This document shows, one piece after another, positions 1 through 10,200 of a stretch of 64,000 nucleotides of DNA. The notes below the pieces were generated by a model. The model did not search any database. It was not told the origin of the DNA and saw only the letters and a program-made list of their open reading frames with translations. The stretch covers positions 20,940 to 84,939 of the forward strand of contig JAHDIK010000014.1 in assembly GCA_020630795.1 (NCBI GenBank). The letters are read 5' to 3'. Positions within the stretch are counted from its first letter, which is position 1. Each line of letters begins with the position of its first letter. The stretch is from Colwellia sp. (GTDB lineage Bacteria; Pseudomonadota; Gammaproteobacteria; Enterobacterales; Alteromonadaceae). A program made the position numbers and the translations under genes.

Positions 1-1
1 A

Positions 2-418
2 CATTCTTGGCAATATCCACAAGGTGGTATTGATCAAGGTGAATCAGCTGAACAAGCGATGTATCGGGAACTTAATGAGGAAGTAGGATTAAAACCCGAG
101 CACATAAAAATTGTTGCTTCGACCAAGCACTGGTTAAGATATAAATTACCGAAACGTTTAATTAGATATGACAGCAAGCCCTTGTGTATTGGGCAAAAAC
201 AAAAATGGTTTTTGCTTAAACTGACTTCTAAAGAGTCAGCAGTAGATTTATTACATTCTGAACATCCTGAATTTGATGATTGGAGATGGGTAAGTTATTG
301 GTACCCAGTAAGGCAAGTAGTATCATTTAAGCGTGAGGTTTATCGCAAAGTAATGAAAGAGTTTTTATTACCTGCTATGCCCACATATCGTTCAGATCGA
401 CGTAAACGTCGAACCTGA
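2..418 (+). CDS. rppH: RNA pyrophosphohydrolase RppH, C-terminal part (5' end outside window)
   Basis: Nudix hydrolase that removes pyrophosphate from the 5' triphosphate of mRNAs and so opens them to RNase E decay. The reading frame is open from base 2, so 138 codons are visible and the N-terminus lies off the window. The start of the visible part ([14 protein letters not shown]) runs straight into the Nudix box, with the G-x5-E-x7-REL-x2-EE-x-G pattern complete across the first ~30 codons. The ATG at 59 lies inside the Nudix box and is not the start. The basic C-terminal tail (RSDRRKRRT) is usual for RppH. It is followed by ptsP, the conserved gammaproteobacterial order. Identity is secure; only the 5' end is missing. 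Confidence 0.95.
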   Translation, partial: HSWQYPQGGIDQGESAEQAMYRELNEEVGLKPEHIKIVASTKHWLRYKLPKRLIRYDSKPLCIGQKQKWFLLKLTSKESAVDLLHSEHPEFDDWRWVSYWYPVRQVVSFKREVYRKVMKEFLLPAMPTYRSDRRKRRT

Positions 419-440
419 TTATTATTATGCTACAATCAAA

Positions 441-472
441 TAGCTTACGTTTATGTAGGCTATTTTTATTTT
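441..472 (+). terminator. Rho-independent terminator after rppH
   Basis: An 8-bp stem (441-448 with 455-462, one G-T pair) closes a 6-nt loop and is followed by a T-rich run (463-472). It sits 22 bases after the rppH stop and before ptsP, suggesting ptsP has its own promoter in 473-622. Confidence 0.7.
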
Positions 473-622
473 AAAATCTACATTTGTTACTTGTTTATAG
501 CTCAAAATATTCTTTCAGGATTTGAAGCTGAGACACCCATAGTTCACTGTTTACCTTTTGTTTTATTTGTGTTTATTTATCCAGATTAAGTAAGTTTTTA
601 ATTAACATAAACAAGGAAATAC

Positions 623-2893
623 ATGTTAACCACGCTAAGACGTATTGTTCTTGAATTTAGCCAAAATGCCGACCTAAGCGATGCTCTGTTACATATGGTT
701 TCTCAAGTGAAATCAGCATTAGGTACAGACTGTTGTTCAATTTATTTAGCTGATTACCAAACCAAACAGTTTGTCTTAATGGCCTCGGACGGACTAGCTA
801 AAGATTCTTTAGGGCATACGCGTATAGGGTTTTCACAAGGTTTAGTTGGTTTAGTTGGTCAGCGTGAAGAGCCTATTAACATTTCAAATGCGCATGAACA
901 CCCACAATTTGTAAGAGCCCCAGAAGTACAAGAAGATGATTTACATGCCTTTTTAGGTACGCCAATTATTCATCAAAGAAAAGTTCTTGGTATTCTTTCG
1001 ATCCAACAGAAAAATGCTCGAAACTTCAATGAGAACGAAGAAGCATTTTTAGTGACGTTATCGGCTCAGTTAGCAATGGCTATATCTAATGCTGAAGCAC
1101 GAGAATTAATTTCTGAAGATAGCACGCATAACGCAAAACAACTCAAAGGTATTAGTGGTTCATCAGGCGTAGCAATTGGCGATATGGTGGTTATACAACC
1201 TAAAGTTCAATTACAAACTATATCGATTAAAAAACATAAAAGTCATCAACATGAATTAGAGCGATTCAAATTAGCTGTTCACAATACTCGCGCTGAATTT
1301 GATAGCATGACCAAAAAGCTCAGTACTGTGATAGCTGACAGTAGTTTAGATATTTTTGAAATGTATAAACAGCTGTTAGATAACGCGAATATTGGTCATG
1401 AAGTTGAAGGGAAAATTGCAGAAGGGTGGAATGCGGAAAGTGCGCTCAAGCTTATTATTGACGGTTATATCGTTCAGTTTGAGGCGTTAGATGATCCGTA
1501 TTTACGTGAAAGAGCGAGTGATATTCGTGATTTAGGAAATCGTATTCTTGCAAACTTGTATGAAGGAACAACCGACGTTACCGCGGAGCAAAGCACGTTT
1601 ATTCTAGTGTCTGAAGATGTTACGGCTTCTATGTTAGCTGAATACCAGCACAAAGGGTTAAAAGCTATTGTTTCTATGTCGGGTTCTAACAACTCACATG
1701 CAGCTATTTTAGCAAGAGCATTAGGTTTACCTGCGATTATGGGGATAGATAAAATCCCACTCGGGCAATTTCATAATCAACATGCCATTGTAGACGGTTA
1801 TAGTGGTGAATTGTTCATAACACCAAACTCGGCGTTACTGAAAGAGTACGAACATTTAATCGAAGAAGAGTATGCGCTTGCTGACAAGGTTAAGCAGGTT
1901 GAAAAACTTCCAGCAATTACGCTCGACGGTAAAGGTATTGAGCTTCAACTAAATGCTGGCTTGTCGTCAGGGTTTGAGCACTCTATCAATGCTGGTGCAG
2001 TTGGTGTGGGTCTTTACCGTACTGAAATTCCTTTTATGAGCCAAAGTTGTTTTCCGTCTGAACTTCAACAAACAACGTTATATCAGCAAGTTTTAGCTTC
2101 ATTCCCCAAACAACCTGTAACGATGCGAACGCTTGATGTAGGCGGAGACAAAGCACTGCCTTATTTCCCTATTGTTGAAGACAACCCTTTTCTAGGTTGG
2201 CGTGGTATTCGTATTACCTTAGATCACCCTGAAATATTCTTGCAGCAAGTGCGTGCAATGATTAGAGCAAACTATGGGCATAACAACTTAGAAATCATGC
2301 TACCTATGATTTCTGATGTGTCTGAAGTTGATGAAGCGACGCGACTCATAAATCAGGCTTATTACGAGCTTTCTTCTGAAATTGAATTAGTGGAAGGAGT
2401 GAAACTTAATAAACCTAAAATAGGGATGATGATTGAAGTACCAGGTGTTATTTTTCAGCTGAGAGATTTTGCTAGTAAAGTTGATTTTTTCTCTGTTGGG
2501 TCGAACGATTTAACGCAATATTTGCTCGCGGTTGACCGAAACAATGCACAGGTATCAGATTTATATGATTCATACCACCCAGCGGTTTTAAGAGCATTAA
2601 ATACCATTGCGCAAGAATCTAGTGAATATCTTGTTCCATTAAGTTTATGTGGTGAATTAGCGAGTGATCCAGCTGGCGCAATTTTATTGCTGGCGATGGG
2701 GTACGACAAATTGAGTATGAACCCTCATAACATTGCCAAAATAAAATGGGTTATTCGCCATATCGAGTTACAGCGAGCTAAGACGATTTTATCTCATGTT
2801 ATGTCATTTAGTTCAGCGAAACAGGTTCATAGTTATTTGCGTGAGCAGTTAGAAATTTTAGGCTTAGGTGGTTTTGTACGTGCAGGTATGTAG
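623..2893 (+). CDS. ptsP: Phosphoenolpyruvate-protein phosphotransferase PtsP (enzyme I-Ntr)
   Basis: First enzyme of the nitrogen PTS: it autophosphorylates on His from PEP and passes phosphate to NPr (PtsO) and then EIIA-Ntr (PtsN), a regulatory rather than sugar-transporting chain. At 756 aa it matches the family length (E. coli ~748). Order seen: GAF domain (about 1-160), PEP-utilising N-terminal domain (about 175-300), swivelling domain with phosphoacceptor His359 in SGSNNSHAAILARALG, then the PEP-binding TIM barrel with the GGDKALPY and CGELASDP motifs (Cys676). The start follows an AAGGAAA site. A TSUP permease gene follows after 21 bases and may be co-transcribed. Confidence 0.97.
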   Translation: MLTTLRRIVLEFSQNADLSDALLHMVSQVKSALGTDCCSIYLADYQTKQFVLMASDGLAKDSLGHTRIGFSQGLVGLVGQREEPINISNAHEHPQFVRAPEVQEDDLHAFLGTPIIHQRKVLGILSIQQKNARNFNENEEAFLVTLSAQLAMAISNAEARELISEDSTHNAKQLKGISGSSGVAIGDMVVIQPKVQLQTISIKKHKSHQHELERFKLAVHNTRAEFDSMTKKLSTVIADSSLDIFEMYKQLLDNANIGHEVEGKIAEGWNAESALKLIIDGYIVQFEALDDPYLRERASDIRDLGNRILANLYEGTTDVTAEQSTFILVSEDVTASMLAEYQHKGLKAIVSMSGSNNSHAAILARALGLPAIMGIDKIPLGQFHNQHAIVDGYSGELFITPNSALLKEYEHLIEEEYALADKVKQVEKLPAITLDGKGIELQLNAGLSSGFEHSINAGAVGVGLYRTEIPFMSQSCFPSELQQTTLYQQVLASFPKQPVTMRTLDVGGDKALPYFPIVEDNPFLGWRGIRITLDHPEIFLQQVRAMIRANYGHNNLEIMLPMISDVSEVDEATRLINQAYYELSSEIELVEGVKLNKPKIGMMIEVPGVIFQLRDFASKVDFFSVGSNDLTQYLLAVDRNNAQVSDLYDSYHPAVLRALNTIAQESSEYLVPLSLCGELASDPAGAILLLAMGYDKLSMNPHNIAKIKWVIRHIELQRAKTILSHVMSFSSAKQVHSYLREQLEILGLGGFVRAGM

Positions 2894-2914
2894 AATTTAT
2901 ATAGTTGAATGTAG

Positions 2915-3709
2915 ATGTTAACGTCTATTCTCTTAGCCTGCTCATTACTGGGAATTGTTGTTGGATTTCTATCTGGCCTATTAGGAATAGGTGGTGGGTT
3001 AATTATTGTTCCTGCTTTGGCCTATTTACTCCCTTTATTAAAAATTCCTCCCGAAATTGTTATGCCTTTAGCGCTGGGTACATCGTTATGCTCAATTGTT
3101 ATCACTTCATCTTCTGCAACGTTTGCTCATCATAAAAACAGAAATATTCCATGGGCGTTAACTAAGAAATTTGTTGTTGCTATCGCACTTGGTTCACTGT
3201 TAGGTGCACTTATTGCTGACTTGCTTTCTGCAACCGTACTTAAAAATATTTTTGCAATAGCGGTAAGTACGCTCGCAACGTATATGTTGCTATCGGTACG
3301 TATTACGCATACACGGTCGTTACCTAGCGATATTTATATATTTATCATCGCGTTTGGCTGTGGGGTTATCGCGAGTTTAATGGGTATTTCCGGTGCAGCG
3401 ATCCTCATTCCTATTCTTACATTTTTTGGTGTAACTGTTCGAAATGCGATAGGTATTTCCACCACATGTGGTTCGCTAGTCGCAACATTTGGTACGGTTG
3501 GCTACATTATTTCTGGATTAGACGCTAGCAACTTGCCTGATTGGAGTCTCGGTTATGTTTACCTACCTGCGCTTTTGGCTATTGTTGTTACATCGTCAAT
3601 TGTTGCTCCGTTGGGTGTTAGATATGCCAACAAGTTACCGGTAAATACATTGAAGCGTATTTTTGCGTTCTTTTTGTTACTTGTAGCAGCAAAAATGATC
3701 TTTACGTAA
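2915..3709 (+). CDS. TSUP (TauE/SafE) family membrane transporter
   Basis: Integral membrane protein of 264 aa with about eight hydrophobic helices in two homologous halves. Each half opens with the glycine-rich TSUP pattern (GFLSGLLGIGGGLIIVP near residue 17; CGVIASLMGISGAAILIP near 150). The family exports or imports small anions such as sulfite, sulfoacetate or organosulfur compounds; the substrate cannot be read from sequence. It begins 21 bases after ptsP and is probably in its operon. In related genomes, as I recall them, lgt stands between this gene and thyA; here the next gene is thyA directly. Confidence 0.88.
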   Translation: MLTSILLACSLLGIVVGFLSGLLGIGGGLIIVPALAYLLPLLKIPPEIVMPLALGTSLCSIVITSSSATFAHHKNRNIPWALTKKFVVAIALGSLLGALIADLLSATVLKNIFAIAVSTLATYMLLSVRITHTRSLPSDIYIFIIAFGCGVIASLMGISGAAILIPILTFFGVTVRNAIGISTTCGSLVATFGTVGYIISGLDASNLPDWSLGYVYLPALLAIVVTSSIVAPLGVRYANKLPVNTLKRIFAFFLLLVAAKMIFT

Positions 3710-3844
3710 AGCACTTATTTGAATGACGTAAACATGACAAAAAAATGTGGATCGAATGCTATGTTGGCTTTATGATCCTGTTACCAATAAATGGTTTTCG
3801 TTTACCATTTTGTGAACTCATTAGTAATTGATAGGAAACGGTTA

Positions 3845-4678
3845 ATGCAAGCATATTTAGATTTAATGCGTCACGTACACGATAATGGTGTTGATAAATC
3901 AGATCGTACAGGAACTGGTACTCGGAGTATATTTGGTCATCAAATGCGTTTCGATTTATCTAAAGGTTTTCCGCTAGTTACTACTAAAAAATGTCACTTA
4001 AAGTCAATAATTCATGAGCTGTTGTGGTTTATTAAAGGTGAATCTAATATTGCTTATCTCAAAGAAAATGGCGTTAAAATATGGGATGACTGGGCAACAG
4101 AAGACGGTGAACTAGGACCTGTTTACGGAGTCCAGTGGAGAAATTGGCCTGCATCGAATGGTGAAACCATAGACCAACTAGCGCAATTAATTGATGACCT
4201 AAAAAATAACCCCGATTCTCGTCGTCATATTATTACCGCTTGGAACCCTGCATTATTGCCTGATACATCTATTTCTCCATCAGAAAACGCTGCGGCAGGT
4301 AAACAAGCGTTACCACCGTGTCATACGTTGTTTCAATTCTATGTGTTAGACGGAAAGCTATCTTGCCAGTTGTATCAGCGAAGTGCTGATATTTTCTTAG
4401 GCGTACCGTTTAATATTGCAAGTTATGCGTTGTTTACGATGATGATTGCACAAGTATGTGATCTTGAATACGGTGATTTTGTTCATACATTTGGAGATGC
4501 TCATTTGTATTCAAATCACATGGAGCAAGTAAAAGAACAGCTTTCACGAAAGCCTTTGCCCTTACCAACTATGAAAATTAATCCTGCTGTGAAAAGTATT
4601 TTTGATTTTACGTTTGAAGATTTTGAATTAGTTGGATATGAAGCACACCCTCACATTAAGGCACCTATTTCTGTATAG
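3845..4678 (+). CDS. thyA: Thymidylate synthase
   Basis: Methylates dUMP to dTMP using methylene-tetrahydrofolate as both carbon donor and reductant. The start at 3845 ([11 protein letters not shown]) is preferred over the in-frame ATG at 3791 because it follows an AGGAAACGG ribosome site and gives the usual N-terminus. The protein is 277 aa. Seen: folate/dUMP motif DRTGTGT, [17 protein letters not shown], catalytic Cys159 in [30 protein letters not shown] and the C-terminal [10 protein letters not shown]. About 15-20 extra residues ([13 protein letters not shown] region) precede the catalytic Cys relative to the 264-aa E. coli enzyme, which accounts for the length. Confident. Confidence 0.97.
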   Translation: MQAYLDLMRHVHDNGVDKSDRTGTGTRSIFGHQMRFDLSKGFPLVTTKKCHLKSIIHELLWFIKGESNIAYLKENGVKIWDDWATEDGELGPVYGVQWRNWPASNGETIDQLAQLIDDLKNNPDSRRHIITAWNPALLPDTSISPSENAAAGKQALPPCHTLFQFYVLDGKLSCQLYQRSADIFLGVPFNIASYALFTMMIAQVCDLEYGDFVHTFGDAHLYSNHMEQVKEQLSRKPLPLPTMKINPAVKSIFDFTFEDFELVGYEAHPHIKAPISV

Positions 4679-4687
4679 TTGCGTATT

Positions 4688-4722
4688 AAGCATTAAACTT
4701 GTGTCAAGCGAGTTTAATGCTT
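4688..4722 (+). terminator. Hairpin after thyA, possible terminator
   Basis: A perfect 12-bp inverted repeat (4688-4699 with 4711-4722) with an 11-nt loop starts 10 bases after the thyA stop. It lacks a clear T run, so it may be a 3'-end stabilising hairpin or a Rho-assisted terminator rather than a canonical intrinsic terminator. Confidence 0.5.
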
Positions 4723-4827
4723 GAGTTCCTTTCAAGCTTATAGCTAAATATTTATCTTATTATTGCGTTCTGCTTTTTATATAATTACATTAACTTATTA
4801 TTTTTTATGGATTTAAGGTAGTAAATT

Positions 4828-6417
4828 ATGCTTCCTCGTCAGTGGTTTTATGTGTTGTCTGTAGCCTCTATTATGGCTGTTTTTATTTTACAGTTTTATT
4901 GGTCAGCAATAACATGGGCGTTAATCGTGATATTGCCATTGGTAATATTGGGCTTATACGACATATTTTTCAGTAAGCATACTATTTTACGTATTTACCC
5001 TGTTGTTGGACATATTCGTTACCTTCTAGAGTCTTTTCGGGCTGAAATTCAACAGTATTTTATTGAGTCAAATTTAGACGGAAGACCAATTAATCGTGAA
5101 TTTAGAGATTTAGTGTATCAACGCTCGAAAGGCGTAAACGATACGCGCCCGTTTGGAACGCAATTTGATGTTTATAAAGTAGGATATCAGTGGATGACGC
5201 ACTCTGTTGCGCCTAAACCAGTCACTAACCATAACCCTAGAGTAACGTTTGGACATGGCGAGAATGCCTATGACTCTTCAATTTTGAATATTTCTGCGAT
5301 GAGTTATGGCTCGTTGAGTAAAAATGCAGTTTTGGCGCTTAACAAAGGTGCTGCGGCCGGCGGTTTTTATCACAATACAGGTGAGGGTGGAATTAGCCCA
5401 TACCATGAAAAATATGGAGCTGATTTGGTTTGGCAAATTGGTACTGGGTATTTTGGCTGTAGAGATAAAGATGGGAATTTTTGTCCTACCTTGTTTACAG
5501 AGGAAGCAACTAAAGACACGGTTAAGATGATTGAAATCAAGTTGTCGCAAGGTGCTAAACCCGGTCATGGCGGTATTTTACCTGCGGTTAAACTGACCCC
5601 TGAAATAGCCAATATTCGAAAAGTGCCAATGGGGAGCGATGTTATTTCACCGCCGTCACATAGTAGCTTTACTACACCACTAGAAATGCTAGTGTTTATT
5701 GAAAAACTAAAAGACTTGTCGGGTGGAAAGCCGGTTGGCATTAAGCTTTGTATTGGTAATAAACAAGAATTTTTATCGTTATGTAAAGCAATGTTATCAA
5801 GTAAAACGTACCCTGACTTTATTACTGTTGATGGTGGTGAAGGTGGCACAGGTGCTGCACCGATTGAGTTTACTAACTCAGTAGGAATGCCTTTACGTGA
5901 CGCTTTAGTCTTTGTTCAGAATGCACTGGTTGGTTGTGGTTTACGAGACAAAACTAAACTTATTGCGTCTGGCAAAGCGTTATCTGCATTTCATGTACTT
6001 CGTTTATTAGCGTTGGGTGCTGATACGGTAAATAGTGCTAGAGCGATGATGCTTTCTTTAGGGTGTATTCAATCAAGACATTGTAACAATGACAAATGTC
6101 CAACAGGTATTGCCACACAAGATGCTGAACGTTACAACGCGTTAGACTACGAAGAAAAAGGCGAGCGTGTTCATAAGTTCCACGAAGCAATTATTGAAAA
6201 TTTAACTGATTTAGTTGGCGCAGCTGGACTAGAAAGCGTTAGTGATGTTAGACCACACCACATAAATACCAGAGTTTCTGAGAATACTGTGAAGCATTTA
6301 GGTGAGCAATATAGCTTTCTTGATGATCGTAGTTTACTAGATGAAGGAAATATTCCACAAAGCTGGCAGTATGATTGGAAGCGAGTTTCTGCTGATTCTT
6401 GGGCAAGTTGCCTTTAG
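4828..6417 (+). CDS. Membrane-anchored FMN-binding glutamate-synthase-family protein
   Basis: Single-domain relative of the synthase part of glutamate synthase (GltB), 529 aa. The N-terminus carries two closely spaced hydrophobic segments (about residues 6-50) that should anchor it in the inner membrane. The rest is the FMN-binding barrel: GMSYGSLSKNA-like start, NTGEGGISPYH, KPGHGGILP, VDGGEGGTGAAP. Cys413, Cys419 and Cys424 (C-x5-C-x4-C, CPTGIATQ) form the 3Fe-4S ligand pattern of the family. No glutamine amidotransferase domain is present, so it cannot be a complete GltB. The in vivo reaction of these short, membrane-bound homologues is not established. It is flanked by terminators and appears monocistronic. 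Confidence 0.85.
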   Translation: MLPRQWFYVLSVASIMAVFILQFYWSAITWALIVILPLVILGLYDIFFSKHTILRIYPVVGHIRYLLESFRAEIQQYFIESNLDGRPINREFRDLVYQRSKGVNDTRPFGTQFDVYKVGYQWMTHSVAPKPVTNHNPRVTFGHGENAYDSSILNISAMSYGSLSKNAVLALNKGAAAGGFYHNTGEGGISPYHEKYGADLVWQIGTGYFGCRDKDGNFCPTLFTEEATKDTVKMIEIKLSQGAKPGHGGILPAVKLTPEIANIRKVPMGSDVISPPSHSSFTTPLEMLVFIEKLKDLSGGKPVGIKLCIGNKQEFLSLCKAMLSSKTYPDFITVDGGEGGTGAAPIEFTNSVGMPLRDALVFVQNALVGCGLRDKTKLIASGKALSAFHVLRLLALGADTVNSARAMMLSLGCIQSRHCNNDKCPTGIATQDAERYNALDYEEKGERVHKFHEAIIENLTDLVGAAGLESVSDVRPHHINTRVSENTVKHLGEQYSFLDDRSLLDEGNIPQSWQYDWKRVSADSWASCL

Positions 6418-6482
6418 CAAGGACATGACAATATATTCCAAATTTAATGTTTATAAGTAATGTTTACCAATAATGCTTGGAT

Positions 6483-6512
6483 AATCAGCTATCAAGTAAT
6501 TGATAGCTGATT
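6483..6512 (+). terminator. Terminator between convergent genes
   Basis: A perfect 13-bp inverted repeat (6483-6495 with 6500-6512) with the tetraloop GTAA lies between two convergent genes. A T run (ttttttag) follows about 6 bases later on the plus strand. It probably ends the glutamate-synthase-like transcript and may also serve the opposite gene. Confidence 0.7.
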
Positions 6513-6522
6513 TATAAGTTTT

Positions 6523-7140
6523 TTAGTCCTTATATCCCCAAGGAGCTTTCGGCGGTGAAATAGGTTTTGTTAAGTCAAAATCAACTCTGAATTCTCTCCC
6601 TTGCCTTATCATACGGTACGTAAACTTCTTCGGATAAATATACATTTGCCACGTATTACCATTCGATTGCGGAATGCCTTCCTTTATAAATAACTCTTTT
6701 GAATACTGATCTGCGGGAAATGATTGAGCTTCAGCCCAACCAGCATCAATAGTATGACCGCCATACATTGTTGAACTATCGCTAGAGCCGTCTTTATGAC
6801 GATGATCGTGTTTTAATGATAACCCAGAGCCAGTCTTAGTAATTATCCATGTACGAGACGCATCTTTACCTACGTGAAAGGGGACTTGCAGTTCAACATC
6901 GGTACATTTTCGAACGTGCATTATGAGCTTCTTGTTTGCAAAACTACCACCTTTTGCGTTATCAACAGTAACTTCGCCTTCGAATGCCTTACCACAATGT
7001 TGCTTTATGTTACTGAAAAAATCATCGTGTGTTTGTATTGATACTAATGGTGCTTCAAATACTTGTTGAGCTGTTGAATAACCACAGAAAAGGGTGAGGG
7101 GGATTACTGTACTTAATACGGATTTTGTTATTATTTTCAT
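6523..7140 (-). CDS. Secreted protein of unknown function
   Basis: I do not recognise a named family. The 205-aa product starts with a Sec signal peptide: Lys-Ile-Ile-Thr-Lys, a hydrophobic stretch to about residue 22, then a likely cleavage near STAQQ. The mature part is about 180 aa with a Cys pair (HCGKAF and RKCTDVE), a His-rich stretch (LKHDHRHKDG near residue 110) and a GGHTIDAGWAE segment. The His cluster could bind metal or a polar ligand, but that is a guess. It stands alone, convergent to the flavoprotein and just downstream of tamB on the same strand, with 73 bases between. No regulatory site was seen. Confidence 0.75.
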   Translation of the reverse strand: MKIITKSVLSTVIPLTLFCGYSTAQQVFEAPLVSIQTHDDFFSNIKQHCGKAFEGEVTVDNAKGGSFANKKLIMHVRKCTDVELQVPFHVGKDASRTWIITKTGSGLSLKHDHRHKDGSSDSSTMYGGHTIDAGWAEAQSFPADQYSKELFIKEGIPQSNGNTWQMYIYPKKFTYRMIRQGREFRVDFDLTKPISPPKAPWGYKD

Positions 7141-7213
7141 GTTAGTTCCATTATATGGGAGTTAACAGCACTATAAAATTATTGTGTGAACACTGCAAAT
7201 GGAACGCGATATA

Positions 7214-10200
7214 TTACAAGTTAGTATCGAATGAGTAATACAAATCTATTGAATTTTCTCGTTCAGATGCTGCTCGTGATATCGTTTCGAGCCACAGTCG
7301 ACTGAGTAAAAACAATCGAACCGTAAGTTCATTTACGGGTTCTTCTACTCCTATACCGTACTTTAAGTAAATTTTCTTACCAATGTAGCCGGCGATAGAT
7401 ATTTGTTCACTGCTACCTTCTATCTCTACATTGTTGAGTAATGGTAGTTTTTCTATTTGTTTTAATATGCCAGAGTAGTTAGCGAGCGCTGCACCTAAGG
7501 CTACCCCAACACCTGAGTTGTCAGGGTTATCCAGATCTAAAGGTTGTCCTCTTAATAGATAAGACAATGTTTGAGCTCTTGTCATACTTGGTGTCGAAAT
7601 AAGGTTTAACGTTAACGCGTTTGCTAACCCGGTTATTTCTACACCGACTTTTATGCTTTCTTTTGGAATAGTGCGAGTTGCGCGTAAATCGACATGAGGG
7701 TTATCGGTAGGACCATTAAAGGCTACTTTGCCTTTCTCTATTTGTAATCGTTGACCATAGGCATGATATCGACCACCAGGCACGTTCAAATTTCCAAAAA
7801 CTTGCAGAGGTTGGCGTGTGCCATGTTCAATAAGGAGTGAACCTTCTAAGTTACCATTAAAGCCTTGTCCTGATAGCTGAAATTCATCATCAATAAACAG
7901 TCGAATACTACTTTCAATATCAAACCGTGATTCTTTGACAATTTCATTCCCTTGCGTATCAACAAAAATAACATCTTTACTTAACTCTACACTGCCTTCC
8001 GGTAGTTTATTCACTTCCAGTATTCCATCTAGTACATGAACATCTCCTGTAAAGCGAAGCACATCTTCTGTTAATTTGACGTTAAGTTGCGGGGCTACAG
8101 TAGCTTTCACGTGAGGCGGAACCATCACTGAAAGTTGCTCTGCCGCTACGTCGACGTTTAACCACCTTTCATGCAACCAGTTTGCATCGCCATTAATCGA
8201 TGCGATGTCGTCATCTACATTGAAGGATCCAATTATCTTTGCGTCGGTACCTAAAAGGTCTATTGTGACATTGCCTTGGTCGAACACGGTTGGACTTCGT
8301 AAAAAGTTAACTGACGCGTCGTATAAGCTTACTTTACCTTTTATGTTTGGTGTTTTTAGTGTTCCGCCTAATTTTATATCTGATTGAACAACACCTGATA
8401 GTGATGAAATTTCTGGAGAGATTGACTGGAAAGGGCGTAAATTAAAGTTGTGTAAGCTCGCGGTACCTAAAATAGGAAAATCACCGCCACGTTTTATTGC
8501 TGAATCTATAGATAATGTAGAATAAAAATGAGCGGTGTTTCCCTCGTTTGGGCTTAAAGATAATTGGCTTTTTACTGATTCTTTATTGATATCAAAGGTA
8601 AACTTACCTTTGTCCCATGCACTGAGTATTTCTATGGGCAAGCCTAGTTTAGTGTCTTCAAGTAGTATGTTACCTGCGAGAAAAGACAAATCACCCGTTA
8701 ACGTGTAATCGCTGTTGCGCTTCCAAGCTAGGTTAATAGTACCATCTATATTGGTATTAATGAGTATATCTTCGGGACTAAAAGTTTCGTTAAAAATAGG
8801 TGTGTACATACTTAAATAAAGCGGTATATTTCCCTGCTTAAAAAAAGACACATCTTCTGTTAAGCAGAGGTTTAATCCTTCATTCTCCCAACAATGTTCG
8901 CTTACAGATATTGCTTTTTTTCGGTGGTTATATTCAGCGATAATCTTTTTATTGGGGAGCCACTGAAAGTCTAAATAGTTAATTTCTGCTGACTCTACTT
9001 TCCCTGTCCAATGTTTTGATTGGGTGTTCCATTTCCCTTCTATTTGCAGTTTACTATTGAGATCCCCTTGCCACGATAAATCAATTTTTTGTGTGTTGAT
9101 ATTGGCATTTATATGGCTAATAACATCGTTAAATTCATGTTCAAATCCTATAACTTTATTACTGGTTACTTCTGCAGTTATCGCATGATTATTTAAAGGT
9201 TCATAAACCCCTTTCGTTTGAATAAATAAAGATGAAAAGTCTTTATATTTAAAGTTATCAACATTGTGTTCAAAATGAATACGTGGGTTGTTTAAGGGGC
9301 CTTCAACGCTAAATGTTGTTGCTAGTTTTCCGTTAACTTCAGGCGCATGTGCATTGATTTCCGGTGTGTTGATTGAGCCATTAACATGCCAGTGGGTGTT
9401 ATTAAAGCCTGATAATTTTACTGTTGAGTCATATAAAGAAACGGATAAGTTACTCTGAGATAGATGAAGGTTTTCACCTAAATCTAAATTTCCGACAGCA
9501 CTAAATGGAACGTTGTTCAGAACACCTGAGATATTAGAATTTTTTATGCTGACTTCAGAGTTTTTGCCTTTGAATACACCGTGAGTATTCAGTAATCCGC
9601 TAATGTGTCCTGTTAATTTGTATCCCAAAATAGGTTGTTCTATTTTGGGTAGTGTAAATTTATCAGCTGTTATTTGTAAGTTCCATGCTGGGTTATCTGC
9701 AAGTGATACATTACCAGATACATCTATGTCATTTTCTGCATCAACTAATGTAAACGAGGCTATTTCTAATTGAGTTTTGTTATTTGACGAATCGTTCTTT
9801 GAAGTATTGTTATTTGAAGAATGCTGTCCTTGAAAGTGTAATTTTGCATCATTGTAGCCTAACCCATTTACAACACTATCTATCGTTAAGTTTTGATGCG
9901 CTAAATTTCCTTCTGAGCGTAAAGCAAAAGTCGAGGGTTGAACTACGTTGCTAAGGTCATCATATAAAGGAAGTTTTTTAGCGTTCATAGTGATTGAATA
10001 GGGAAGTTCAGGGACTCGTAATGCAATTGTACCGTTTGTTGTTAAATCTAATGAACCTTGGCTACTCCCTGTAAATCTAAGCGACGAAAGGTCCCCTTGA
10101 AATGACGTGCTTTGTATTGAGTTTTCGATTTGAGGCCAGATAGTATTTTGTTTTATTTTGGTCTTTATTCCAACGTTAACTAAATAGTCTTGATGTGTTT

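Noticed and set aside
3791..3844. Upstream in-frame ATG for thyA
   Set aside because: The 18 added residues match nothing in thymidylate synthases, while the ATG at 3845 has a good ribosome site.
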